Counted from the first letter of the stretch, positions 1 through 6,780 are shown. The stretch is 10,390 nt of DNA from Bacteroidales bacterium (GCA_017429205.1 JAFRPH010000099.1:1-10390); one strand, 5' to 3'. Translations and numbers: made by a program. Notes: generated by a model from the sequence alone, not told the origin.

Positions 1-35
1 CGATCGGAAAGCCCTCTGGTGCGCCCGCAGGCGCA
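1..35 (-). repeat. Palindromic intergenic repeat, copy A (end only)
   Basis: This is the outer end of a repeat copy cut off by the window start. Bases 1-19 are the loop and one arm of an M2 hairpin (ending GCCCTCTGG). Bases 20-35 are a complete M1 hairpin, TGCGCC and GGCGCA around CGCA, the reverse complement of the TGCG loop. It is the exact reverse complement of the left end of the copies at 1768 and 4745, so this copy points the other way. It lies about 40 bp upstream of the promoter of the first gene. Confidence 0.9.
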
Positions 36-75
36 TACCCTTCTTCAGCCAAAACTTCAAGAACCAAAAAACCGG

Positions 76-103
76 TTGCAATCGCGGCCAAACGGGGTAC
101 AAT
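76..103 (+). promoter_or_regulatory. Sigma-A promoter of the zinc-ribbon gene
   Basis: TTGCAA (76-81) and TACAAT (98-103) are separated by 16 bp, a good match to a housekeeping promoter. Transcription would begin near 110, leaving a short leader before the GTG start at 138. The -10 box contains the ATG at 102, which argues against that ATG being the start codon. Confidence 0.65.
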
Positions 104-137
104 GGTAAGGAAGCAATCTGCATGGGAGGAATCACCT

Positions 138-1010
138 GTGATCGAGGAAATGAAGACAGTCCGCTGCCCCAACTGCGGGGCGGAGAACGCCGCGGACGCG
201 AAGTTCTGCGCCTTCTGCGGAGAACCGATGCCCGAACAGCCGGCCGCGGAGGACAAACCGATTCTGACAGAGGACCCCATGGCCGCCCAGGGCGCCGTCC
301 CGAAGACGATCAACGACCTGAAGGCCTGGACCATGGCGCGCAGGATGCCGCTGGAGCGGATGCGCTTCTTCATCGGCGAGGACTACCGCCGGCCGAAGGC
401 CTTCGGCATTTTCGAGGACCGGCCGGACCACTTCACGGTCTACAAGAACAAGGCCGACGGCAGCCGCGCCGTGCGCTATTCCGGCCCCGACGAGGCCTAC
501 GCCGTCAAAGAGATCTACCAGAAGCTGCTCTCCGAGTGCCACGCCCGCGGGATCCACCCGGAGCGCGCCGGCGGCAGCGACGCGGGCAGCAACGCGGAGA
601 CAGAGAAGATGGAGCGTGCCTTCTCCTCCGGCTCCCGCTCCCGCGGAAGGAAAACCGGCGGCCGCGCCACCGCCATCTTCCTGATCCTCGCGGTCGCGGT
701 CCTCATCGCGGTCCTCATCTTCAGCGCCGTTGACCACAGCCACGACGGCTACTACAAACGGAGGAACGGCAGCGTCTACTACCGCTACGGCAGCGATTAT
801 TACGCCTACTCCGACACGATCAATGACTGGATCAGCACGGTCTTCTACAGCGACGCGGACGAGTTCCTCGGCGGCGGCTACTCGGGCAGCTACGGCGTGA
901 GCGACTTCAGGAACTCGGACAAGTGGGACGAGATCCACAAGTCCGGCGACTACGACAGCGACTACGACGACTGGGACTTCGGCGACACGGACTGGGATTC
1001 GGACTGGTGA
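138..1010 (+). CDS. Membrane-anchored zinc-ribbon protein, function unknown
   Basis: The protein has 290 residues. The start is taken at GTG 138 because GGGAGGA lies 7 nt upstream and the more distant in-frame ATG at 102 falls inside the -10 box. A zinc ribbon opens the protein (CPNCG at 10-14, CAFCG at 24-28). A soluble region of about 140 residues follows. A basic stretch (RSRGRKTGGR) then leads into a single hydrophobic segment at about 178-198. The C-terminal part is rich in Tyr, Ser, Asp and Trp and ends in an acidic tail with repeated DWD/DSD motifs. The likely topology puts the zinc ribbon in the cytoplasm and the acidic aromatic tail outside. Zinc-ribbon plus single-helix proteins are common in Clostridia but mostly lack assigned roles. 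The gene is followed after 13 bp by the secreted DUF6273-like protein, so the two are probably co-transcribed and may both act at the envelope. No enzymatic motif is visible. Confidence 0.85.
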   Translation: MIEEMKTVRCPNCGAENAADAKFCAFCGEPMPEQPAAEDKPILTEDPMAAQGAVPKTINDLKAWTMARRMPLERMRFFIGEDYRRPKAFGIFEDRPDHFTVYKNKADGSRAVRYSGPDEAYAVKEIYQKLLSECHARGIHPERAGGSDAGSNAETEKMERAFSSGSRSRGRKTGGRATAIFLILAVAVLIAVLIFSAVDHSHDGYYKRRNGSVYYRYGSDYYAYSDTINDWISTVFYSDADEFLGGGYSGSYGVSDFRNSDKWDEIHKSGDYDSDYDDWDFGDTDWDSDW

Positions 1011-1023
1011 GGGGGAAGAGAGC

Positions 1024-1728
1024 ATGACGCATGCGATCAGGCGTCTGGTGCTGTGGGCGCTCGCGCTGGCGCTGGGATGCGCGGCGGGCGCGGCCGCGGC
1101 GGAGATCACGATCGGCGGCACGGCGGTTTTCGGCGCCTATGAGCAGGACGGAGTAACGGAAAACGGCCCCGAGGCCATCGAGTGGCTGATCCTCGATGTG
1201 CGGGACGGCAGCGCCCTGCTGATCAGCCGCTATGCCCTCGACGTGCAGCCTTTCCACACGCGCATCAATGAGGTCACTTGGGAGAAGTGCGCGATCCGCG
1301 CCTGGCTGAACGGGGAGTTCCTGAGCGCGGCCTTCGATGAGGCCCAGCAGGCCCTGATCCGCGTCACCGAGATCGACAACGGCATTGCCCAGAGTGACGC
1401 CTGGTGCGCCAACGGCGGTCCCGCGACGCAGGACAGGGTGTTCCTGCTGAGCTTTGCGGAGAGCACGCGGTACTTCGGGGACGACAGGGCCAGGATGTGT
1501 GTCCCGACGGCGTATGCCCTCGCGCAGGGTGCGAGGATCAACGAGGCCGATGTCACGGAGGAGGGCGCCGCCTGCTGGTGGTGGCTGCGTTCCCCGGGGT
1601 TCTACCGCTACTACGCGGCTTCCGTTCTCGCCAGCGGCGCCCGCACCAACCTGGGCGGTGTGGACAGCACGACAGGCGCCGTCCGCCCGGTGATCTGGGT
1701 GGAAGCCGGTGCGCTGGGGGAAGAGTAA
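1024..1728 (+). CDS. Secreted DUF6273-domain-like protein
   Basis: The protein has 234 residues, with GAGGGGGAAGAG as ribosome-binding site just upstream of ATG. It begins with a clear signal peptide: basic MTHAIRR, a hydrophobic stretch to about residue 20, and an Ala-rich cleavage region near residues 24-27. The mature part carries the pattern I associate with DUF6273: IEWLILDV (52-59), a WEKCAIRAWLNGEFL segment (86-100), DRVFLLS (137-143), WWWLRSPG (185-192) and a final GAVRPVIWV (218-226). This domain is frequent in secreted Clostridia proteins and resembles C-type-lectin or sulfatase-modifying-type folds. No catalytic role is established that I know of. It forms a likely two-gene unit with the zinc-ribbon membrane protein 13 bp upstream. 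No conventional terminator follows; a palindromic repeat begins 40 bp after the stop codon. Confidence 0.8.
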   Translation: MTHAIRRLVLWALALALGCAAGAAAAEITIGGTAVFGAYEQDGVTENGPEAIEWLILDVRDGSALLISRYALDVQPFHTRINEVTWEKCAIRAWLNGEFLSAAFDEAQQALIRVTEIDNGIAQSDAWCANGGPATQDRVFLLSFAESTRYFGDDRARMCVPTAYALAQGARINEADVTEEGAACWWWLRSPGFYRYYAASVLASGARTNLGGVDSTTGAVRPVIWVEAGALGEE

Positions 1729-1767
1729 GGGCAGAAATCGGGCTGTGAAGCTACGCTGATGAGGGTA

Positions 1768-2022
1768 TGCGCCTGCGGGCGCACCAGAGGGCTTTCCGAT
1801 CGCCCTCTGGACTCCTTCGGGGCCGTCCCGTTAATGATAGGCTCTGAGATTGCAAGGTTCTTTATCAGGATTGCTTTGCCCATCAATATACAAGGAAAAG
1901 GCGGTCCCCGAAGGGTCCGGGGATTCGGAGCGCCCGGAAAACTGTCCGGGGGACAGTTTTCAGCGGAGAATGGGCGGCAGCCCCGGACCGATCGGAAAGC
2001 CCCCGGTTACGCCCCGCAGGGC
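1768..2022 (+). repeat. Palindromic intergenic repeat, copy B (full, long form)
   Basis: This is a complete copy. M1 is at 1768-1783 (TGCGCC, loop TGCG, GGCGCA). M2 is at 1784-1810 (CCAGAGGGC, loop TTTCCGATC, GCCCTCTGG). M3 is at 1809-1828 (GGAC...TTCG...GTCC). An AT-rich core occupies about 1831-1902. The right arm is the inverted equivalent. In this long form, about 70 bp are inserted at the M2' position, bounded by GGTCCGGGG (1914-1922) and CCCCGGACC (1981-1989). The insert encloses a perfect 11-bp hairpin (1937-1947 with 1951-1961, loop GGG). The closing M1' at 2011-2022 (GCCC, CGCA, GGGC) lies inside the last codons of the YhfC gene. The copy fills the gap between the convergent DUF6273 and YhfC genes. 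Confidence 0.9.
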
Positions 2023-2834
2023 TTCATGCGCCGGTACAGCTTTACGGCGATCCATCCGGTGACAACGGTCCAGAAAGCGGCCCATACCTCCACCGACCAG
2101 AGCGGTACCGCATTCCGCTGGTACAGGGCGGGGAACGTATCCATCAGCATGTGCAGCAGGATCGCCAGCGGCAGGTATCCTTTTCCTCCGCTGAGCACAC
2201 CGTAAAACACGATGACCGTGAGCCCGACGTGCAGGAGCAGGGCAAACAGCCGCTCCGCGGTGTTCATCGCCATCATGCCGTAATCGAAGGCGGCGGCGGC
2301 CCGGACGGACGGGAGCGCGGAAGCGGCGGTTTCCTCCGTGATCTGCAGCGTCTTCAGCGCTTCCTCGACATTCCCCCGGGAGAACAGGACCGCGATGACG
2401 AGGTTCAGGACCATCGTGGGCAGGATGACCGCCAGGACCTCGATCCCGCCGTGGCCGATCCCGTAGAGGACGGCATTCTCGCGGGTGCGGTCCTTTTTCA
2501 TGATGTATCTGAGCACGATGTACCGTCCGCACTCCTCAAAGACGCCGGCCATCACGATCCCGTACAGGACGAAGGCCGCCGTGTTCCCGTTGATGAAGCG
2601 GGAGACGGGATTGTCCGCGACGATGCACAGCCAGTGCACGCCGAGCTCCAGCACGCGGGCGGACACCAGAAACCCGACCGCTCCGGCGAGGAGATAGCGG
2701 AGATTCGTCCGCGCCCTGTGCTTCCCGCGCCACAGGGCAATGCAGATGACCGTCATCGCGGCCATCAGGACGATCGTGAGGATCAGCGCCGGGATGCTGC
2801 TCCCGCCGATGACGATGCGCTCAAACTCCTTCAT
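2007..2834 (-). CDS. YhfC-family intramembrane metalloprotease
   Basis: The protein has 275 residues and several hydrophobic segments spanning most of its length. The start is ATG at 2834, preceded by GGGGAGG; it overlaps the MerR stop by 4 bp (ATGA), so the two are translationally coupled. Family marks of YhfC (PF10086, related to CAAX/PrsW-type membrane proteases) are visible: FEECGRY at 99-105 (EE pair E100/E101, R104), GHGGIE at 127-132 (H128, E132) and LLHMLMD at 226-232 (H228, D232). These would form the metal-binding intramembrane site. The substrate is unknown. Being coupled to a MerR regulator with its own membrane segments suggests a stress or envelope response, but that is inference. 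The last codons (KPCGA, stop TAA) are formed by the end of a palindromic repeat. No intrinsic terminator is visible after the stop. Confidence 0.85.
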   Translation of the reverse strand: MKEFERIVIGGSSIPALILTIVLMAAMTVICIALWRGKHRARTNLRYLLAGAVGFLVSARVLELGVHWLCIVADNPVSRFINGNTAAFVLYGIVMAGVFEECGRYIVLRYIMKKDRTRENAVLYGIGHGGIEVLAVILPTMVLNLVIAVLFSRGNVEEALKTLQITEETAASALPSVRAAAAFDYGMMAMNTAERLFALLLHVGLTVIVFYGVLSGGKGYLPLAILLHMLMDTFPALYQRNAVPLWSVEVWAAFWTVVTGWIAVKLYRRMKPCGA

Positions 2835-3556
2835 TCCGCATCGCCTCCCCAGATCTCCACGCAGAAGCCCTTGCGGCCGCATGCGGTGCAGGTCAGTTTG
2901 CGGGCGGTGGGGGTGTGATTCGCCCAGAAAGCCTCCTTCAGCGCGGGCCTGAACACCTCATGGCATTCGGGGCAGATGTATTTCACATGGCGGAAATAGT
3001 ACCGGCTGACCAGTGTGCCCCAGACGGCCGCCACCGCGGCCCAGACGACGAACGGCCACCAGATGCCCCGGACGATCCAGAAGATGACGGAGAACCATTG
3101 CAGCGCCGAGACCGGGATCCCGGTCAGGATCATCATCCGGCGCATCCTTTTCAGTTTGTTCTTGCTTTCCATGATGGCGGCTATGTCACCGATGGATTCG
3201 AGAGAGAACTTCTCCAGGCTCTTCAGTCCGTTCTTCAGCTCGCGGAGCATGTCCAGCTTCCTCTGCTTTTGGGAGATCTCGTCCGAGAGGACGGCCTCCT
3301 GCCGTTCGATCAGCAGCGAGATCACCTTTTCGGGGTGCTCCTCCTTCAGGATCTGGGAGATGGCGTCGATCGGGAGGTCCGTCTCGCGCAGGAAGCAGAT
3401 GATCTTCATGCGCCGGAGATCGTCCTCCGAGTAGAGCCGCCTTCCGCCCTCGGAAAGCTCGCTGGGGACCAGGATGCCCCGGGTATCGTAGTACTGAACG
3501 GTCCGGACTGTGACGCCGCAGAGCTTCGCGAGCTCTCCCGTCGTGAATTTTGACAC
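2831..3556 (-). CDS. MerR-family regulator with membrane helices and zinc ribbon
   Basis: The protein has 241 residues and a GTG start, with AAAGGAGG about 7 nt upstream. The N-terminal 70 residues are a MerR DNA-binding domain: TTGELAKLCGVTVRTVQYYD (5-24), then GRRLYSEDDLRRM (38-50). Residues about 80-135 form the long helix expected for a dimerising coiled coil. Two hydrophobic segments follow at about 141-161 and 165-184, and then a zinc ribbon (C195, C198, C223, C226). Ordinary MerR proteins are soluble and about 110-150 residues, so this one looks like a membrane-tethered one-component sensor. The helical hairpin would place both the DNA-binding domain and the zinc ribbon in the cytoplasm. 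It is the first gene of a pair with the YhfC protease and very probably regulates its own promoter through the dyad at 3592-3604. The ligand is unknown. Confidence 0.9.
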   Translation of the reverse strand: MSKFTTGELAKLCGVTVRTVQYYDTRGILVPSELSEGGRRLYSEDDLRRMKIICFLRETDLPIDAISQILKEEHPEKVISLLIERQEAVLSDEISQKQRKLDMLRELKNGLKSLEKFSLESIGDIAAIMESKNKLKRMRRMMILTGIPVSALQWFSVIFWIVRGIWWPFVVWAAVAAVWGTLVSRYYFRHVKYICPECHEVFRPALKEAFWANHTPTARKLTCTACGRKGFCVEIWGGDAE

Positions 3557-3580
3557 AGCCTTCGCCTCCTTTCACCGCGG

Positions 3581-3611
3581 ATGCTACCACATGACGCAGC
3601 GTCACAAGCAA
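3581..3611 (-). promoter_or_regulatory. MerR-type promoter and operator
   Basis: On the minus strand, TTGCTT (3611-3606) and TAGCAT (3586-3581) are separated by 19 bp. This is the over-long spacer typical of promoters that MerR-family proteins activate by twisting DNA. The spacer holds a perfect dyad, TGACGC-T-GCGTCA (3604-3592). Transcription would begin close to 3574, leaving a leader of roughly 20 nt before the GTG at 3556. Autoregulation by the MerR protein encoded downstream is the simplest reading. Confidence 0.8.
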
Positions 3612-3661
3612 GACCTTACGCAGGAGGATTTTTCATTTTGCGGGGAATAAACCCGTCCGCC

Positions 3662-4606
3662 TCACCGCAGGCTGTCCGAAAAGGCGCGCAGGATGCCGTT
3701 GGCCGGTTTGCCGAAGGTGCAGTACCCGCCGTCGTCGGCCGCGGCGTATTCCGGGCAGAGGCGGGTGGCGGACCAGTCCCACCAGCCGACGCCGCGGATG
3801 AAGGGGAAGCGCCGCACGTTTTCGAGGAAGGCCTCGTACCAGGCCGCCTGGGATTCCATGCGGACCGCCCCGCCGAAGCGGATGTCGTTGGGCCTGTCCT
3901 CCGCGTGCTCACGCGAGGGGCAGCCGCACTCCATGAACATAAAGGGTTTGCCGGCCCGGTGCGCAGCGGCCTCGATCCGGCGGAAGTTCTCTTCGATCTC
4001 CCCGATGGGATAATAGCCGGAGGAGGAGATCACGTCGACCGCGTCCCACCAGCGGATGCGGTCCTCCTGATACTTGTCGCAGTTGTAGGTGACCGGGCCG
4101 TGCCAGATCTCCCGCACCCGGGCGATCAGCGCCCGCCATTCCTCCTCGCGGTGGTCCGTGCCCACCATCTCGCAGCCGACGCAGAGCAGATCCGCGCGGT
4201 TCTCCTCCGCCATCCGCGCCACCGCGCACACGTGCTCCGTCCAGGAGGCGAACCAGTCGGCCCACTGCGGCTCGACCGGGACGGGCTCGTCGAAGAAGCG
4301 GATGTAGGCGCGCCAGTACCCGTCGCGGCAGTTGACCATCGCTTTGAGGATGACCTTCAGCCCGAGGGAGCGGGCGAAGGAACACACGTTCCGCACGTCC
4401 TCCGCGCTCATGACGCCGGGGCCGTCGGAGTCCATGACGGTGGAGAAGGCGTGGTCCTGCCATGCGCAGACGGGCAGGATGATCGCGTTGCAGCCGGTCG
4501 TTCCGGCGAGGAGGCGGAGGGATTCCTTCCAGGCTCTCCCCCCGGTAAAGCCGCGCTTCTCGCAGAAGCCGAAGGTGTATGCGTTCAGAAAGTCCATGGT
4601 CTGCAT
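3662..4606 (-). CDS. Glycoside hydrolase, GH113-like (beta-mannanase family)
   Basis: The protein has 314 residues. The start is ATG at 4606, preceded by ACAGGAGGC; an in-frame ATG 21 codons upstream would overlap the promoter and has no ribosome-binding site. The sequence follows the GH113 TIM-barrel pattern: FGFCEKRGF near the start, LGLKVILKAMVNCRDGYWRA (81-100), LLCVGCEM (140-147) with E146 as likely acid/base, SSSGYYP (194-200), FMFMECGCPS (222-231) with E226 as likely nucleophile, and GWWDWSA (274-280). The spacing of the two glutamates (80 residues) fits retaining enzymes of this clan. There is no signal peptide, so it should act in the cytoplasm on imported oligosaccharides, probably beta-linked manno-oligosaccharides or similar. 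No sugar transporter or other glycosidase is beside it. It has its own promoter and ends 51 bp before the MerR -35 box. Confidence 0.83.
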   Translation of the reverse strand: MQTMDFLNAYTFGFCEKRGFTGGRAWKESLRLLAGTTGCNAIILPVCAWQDHAFSTVMDSDGPGVMSAEDVRNVCSFARSLGLKVILKAMVNCRDGYWRAYIRFFDEPVPVEPQWADWFASWTEHVCAVARMAEENRADLLCVGCEMVGTDHREEEWRALIARVREIWHGPVTYNCDKYQEDRIRWWDAVDVISSSGYYPIGEIEENFRRIEAAAHRAGKPFMFMECGCPSREHAEDRPNDIRFGGAVRMESQAAWYEAFLENVRRFPFIRGVGWWDWSATRLCPEYAAADDGGYCTFGKPANGILRAFSDSLR

Positions 4607-4645
4607 GGTTTTGCCTCCTGTCGGACAGATTCGGATGATGATGTC

Positions 4646-4674
4646 ACTATACCACAGGGAGAGAGGCACGGCAA
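4646..4674 (-). promoter_or_regulatory. Sigma-A promoter of the GH113-like gene
   Basis: On the minus strand, TTGCCG (4674-4669) and TATAGT (4651-4646) are separated by 17 bp. The leader to the ATG at 4606 is about 33 nt and includes AGGAGG at 4614-4619. No operator or cre-like site is obvious around it. Confidence 0.7.
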
Positions 4675-4744
4675 GGCGTTCCTGCTCCCGTCACTTCGCA
4701 AAGCGGGAAGGCCTTTTCCGTTTTCTCGTCTTTGGAAGAGAGTA

Positions 4745-4934
4745 TGCGCCTGCGGGCGCACCAGAGGGCTTTCCGATCGCCCTCTGGACTCCTTCGGGGC
4801 CGTCCCGTAAAGATAGGCAATGGCATTTTAAGGTTCTTTATCAAGATTACTTTGCTCCTCAACCTACAAGGAAAAGGCGATCCCGAAGGGTCCAGGGGCG
4901 ATCGGAAAGCCCCTGGCGCGCTCCGCAGAGCGCG
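4745..4934 (+). repeat. Palindromic intergenic repeat, copy C (full, short form)
   Basis: This is the cleanest complete copy and serves as a reference. M1 is at 4745-4760, M2 at 4761-4787 (CCAGAGGGC, TTTCCGATC, GCCCTCTGG) and M3 at 4786-4805. The AT-rich core is at about 4808-4877 and shares the AAGGTTCTTTATCA block with copies B and G. M3' is at 4879-4892 (GATCC, CGAA, GGGTC). M2' is at 4892-4916 (CCAGGGGC, GATCGGAAA, GCCCCTGG), and M1' at 4917-4934 (CGCGCTC, CGCA, GAGCGCG). The two arms are imperfect inverted repeats of about 60 bp, so the whole copy could also extrude as a cruciform. It lies upstream of the GH113-like promoter and beyond the ABC terminator. I see no clear target-site duplication. 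Confidence 0.92.
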
Positions 4935-4989
4935 GAACTCCTTGTTTTACCGGGGAGCAGCGTCACAGATTATCGGCGCTTCCCGCGAA

Positions 4990-5040
4990 AACCCCAAAGA
5001 AACAGCCGCCTCCCGCACCGGGATGACGGCTGTTTCTTTG
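4990..5040 (-). terminator. Intrinsic terminator of the XRE-ABC operon
   Basis: A perfect 14-bp stem pairs 5040-5027 with 5008-4995 (CAAAGAAACAGCCG and its complement). Inside it is a smaller hairpin, TCCCG-CAC-CGGGA (5011-5023). On the minus strand the 3' arm is T-rich (GGCTGTTTCTTTG) and is followed by GGGGTTTT. It begins 12 bp after the ABC stop codon. The A/T-rich base of the stem would also let it work partly in the other direction. Confidence 0.8.
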
Positions 5041-5052
5041 CACCCTGGGAGA

Positions 5053-6780
5053 TCATTCCCCCTGCGCGACCGTGTAGAGCGAGTAGAAGTACCCCTTCCG
5101 GTCCATGAGCTCTTCAAAGCTGCCCTGCTCCGCGACGGCGCCGTTTTTGAGGGCCACCAGGCCGGTGCAGCGGCGGAGGATGTTTTCGTCCAGATCGTGG
5201 GTCACGATGATGCGGGTGAAGCCGTCCAGCTTCAGGATCGCATCCAGGACCCCGAAGGAGGTCTCGGCATCCAGGGAGGCCGTGGCCTCATCCACAAAGA
5301 GGACAGGGGTCTTCCGGAGGAGGGCCCGGGCGATGGAGATGCGCTGCCGCTCACCGCCGGACAGGCCGGAGCCGTTCTCGCCGCACAGGTAGTCCGCACC
5401 CTTCTCCCGGATCAGCCCGGCGAGGCCGGAGAGCTGCACCGCGCGCTCGATCTCCTCCTCCGGGAAGTCGGAGAACATCGTGATGTTGTCGCGGATGGTG
5501 CTGTTGAAGACGAACACGTTCTGCTGGATGATGGACACCAGATCGTAGAGCGAGCCGGCGGAGACGGTCCGCAGCTCCCTTCCGTCGTACAGGATCTCGC
5601 CCCGGTAGTCCCGGGAGGAGGCCATCAGCAGGTTCAGGAGCGTCGATTTGCCGCTGCCGGAGCCGCCGACCAGGGCATAGCACCCGCCCGCCCCGAACGT
5701 CAGGTCGACGCCGCTCAGCACGTTTTTGCCCTCCTCATAGGCAAAGCCGAGGCCGCGAAGTGAAATACCTTGCGTCAGCACCGGCGCGATGGGTTCGCCC
5801 TCGTCGGACACATTCTTCCGCAGCGCCTGGGCCAGCTTGTCGATCAGGGCCTGGGAGGCCTTGAGCCCGGCGTAGAAGACCGGGAAGGTCTGGATGGGGG
5901 CCAGGACATAGTTCAGCAGCTGCACGAAGACGATGGCGGTGCCGGCGGTGATCCCGCTGCCGGAGAGAGCCAGGGCCGCGGCGACGAAGAACACGCCGAA
6001 CTGCAGGATCGCCCCGGCGAACCCGGACGCGTAGCCCACCGTCACGTCGACCCGTATGCGCTTTTTCGTCGCCCCGGCGACGCCCTCGTTGCTCTCGTCA
6101 TGGATCCGGGCGATGCTTTTCTCCGCCTTGAAGCTCTTGATGACCGAGAAGCCGGAGAGGACGTCCTTCAGCATGCCGGTGTAGGCCGCCTTCCGGTCGG
6201 AGACCTCCTTCTCCGCCCTGGCCGCGCGGTCGCCGAGGACCACGGAGACAATGATGGGCAGCAGGGAGAAGCCGATGGCGACCAGTGTCAGGAGCGGGCT
6301 GTACCACAGCATGAGGGCCAGCGCGCCCACAAAGACGATGGCGACCTGGATCGTCTGCTGCAGCTGCCCGACGAAGTCCTTCTCGATGGTGTTCACATCG
6401 TTGGAGAGGGCGGAGAGATAGAGGGAGGTGTTCTCGCCGGAAAAGGCCTGGATGCCCTTCTCCGTCAACCGGTCAAAGACGTAGGTGCGGTACTGCCGCA
6501 TGGCCCTGGTCCGGAACCCGGCGAGAAAGGCGCGGTCCAGGACCCACGCGGTCCCGAAGAGCACCGTACCGCCCCCCAGGATGAGCAGCAGCGTGCCGAA
6601 GGTGTACGTGCCGCTGCCGGAGATCAGGTCGGCGACCTCCTTGAGCAGGCAGGAGATGACCAGCTGGCCCGCCGCGGAGAGCAGGGCGGCCAGGACCGTC
6701 ATCGAAAGGTTGAGGCGATTGTTCCGGAACAGCTCCCGGATGAAGGGGCGCCGCAGCGCCCGGAGCTCCTGCTTATTCAT
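5053..6780 (-). CDS. ABC exporter half-transporter (membrane domain fused to ATPase)
   Basis: The protein has 575 residues. The start is ATG at 6780, with AGGAGG 6 nt upstream; it overlaps the 3' end of the XRE regulator by 8 bp. Residues about 1-320 form the six-helix type IV exporter membrane domain (hydrophobic stretches near 25-50, 62-88, 143-160, 163-183, 252-273 and 280-303). The ATPase follows: Walker A GGSGSGKST (372-380), Q-loop at Q420, signature LSGGE (473-477), Walker B VLFVDE (493-498) with E498 catalytic, and the switch histidine H528. All key residues are present, so it should be active as a homodimer or with a partner encoded elsewhere. The substrate cannot be read from sequence; drugs, lipids or peptides are all possible. 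There is no N-terminal peptidase domain, so it is not a bacteriocin-processing type. Coupling to the XRE-TPR gene suggests regulator-controlled efflux or peptide signalling. Confidence 0.93.
   Translation of the reverse strand: MNKQELRALRRPFIRELFRNNRLNLSMTVLAALLSAAGQLVISCLLKEVADLISGSGTYTFGTLLLILGGGTVLFGTAWVLDRAFLAGFRTRAMRQYRTYVFDRLTEKGIQAFSGENTSLYLSALSNDVNTIEKDFVGQLQQTIQVAIVFVGALALMLWYSPLLTLVAIGFSLLPIIVSVVLGDRAARAEKEVSDRKAAYTGMLKDVLSGFSVIKSFKAEKSIARIHDESNEGVAGATKKRIRVDVTVGYASGFAGAILQFGVFFVAAALALSGSGITAGTAIVFVQLLNYVLAPIQTFPVFYAGLKASQALIDKLAQALRKNVSDEGEPIAPVLTQGISLRGLGFAYEEGKNVLSGVDLTFGAGGCYALVGGSGSGKSTLLNLLMASSRDYRGEILYDGRELRTVSAGSLYDLVSIIQQNVFVFNSTIRDNITMFSDFPEEEIERAVQLSGLAGLIREKGADYLCGENGSGLSGGERQRISIARALLRKTPVLFVDEATASLDAETSFGVLDAILKLDGFTRIIVTHDLDENILRRCTGLVALKNGAVAEQGSFEELMDRKGYFYSLYTVAQGE

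Noticed and set aside
132..1121. Long minus-strand open frame opposite the zinc-ribbon gene
   Set aside because: It is extremely Ala/Val-rich, has no ribosome-binding site, and mirrors a well-supported plus-strand gene; long antisense frames are expected at this GC content.
1831..1902. Promoter within the repeat core
   Set aside because: On the minus strand, TTGATG and TAAAGA are 16 bp apart in B and G, but both boxes are weak, C differs at the -35 and F lacks the sequence, so the case is too thin.
3640..3660. Terminator for the GH113-like gene
   Set aside because: A weak hairpin exists (GCG, GGG, loop TTTATT, CCC, CGC on the minus strand), but it has a bulge and is followed by an A-run, not a T-run, in the direction of transcription.
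3581..4810. 409-codon plus-strand open frame opposite the GH113-like gene
   Set aside because: Its protein is unlike any fold I know, it is Asp/Pro/Val-biased, and it ends inside a repeat copy; the minus strand carries conserved catalytic motifs.
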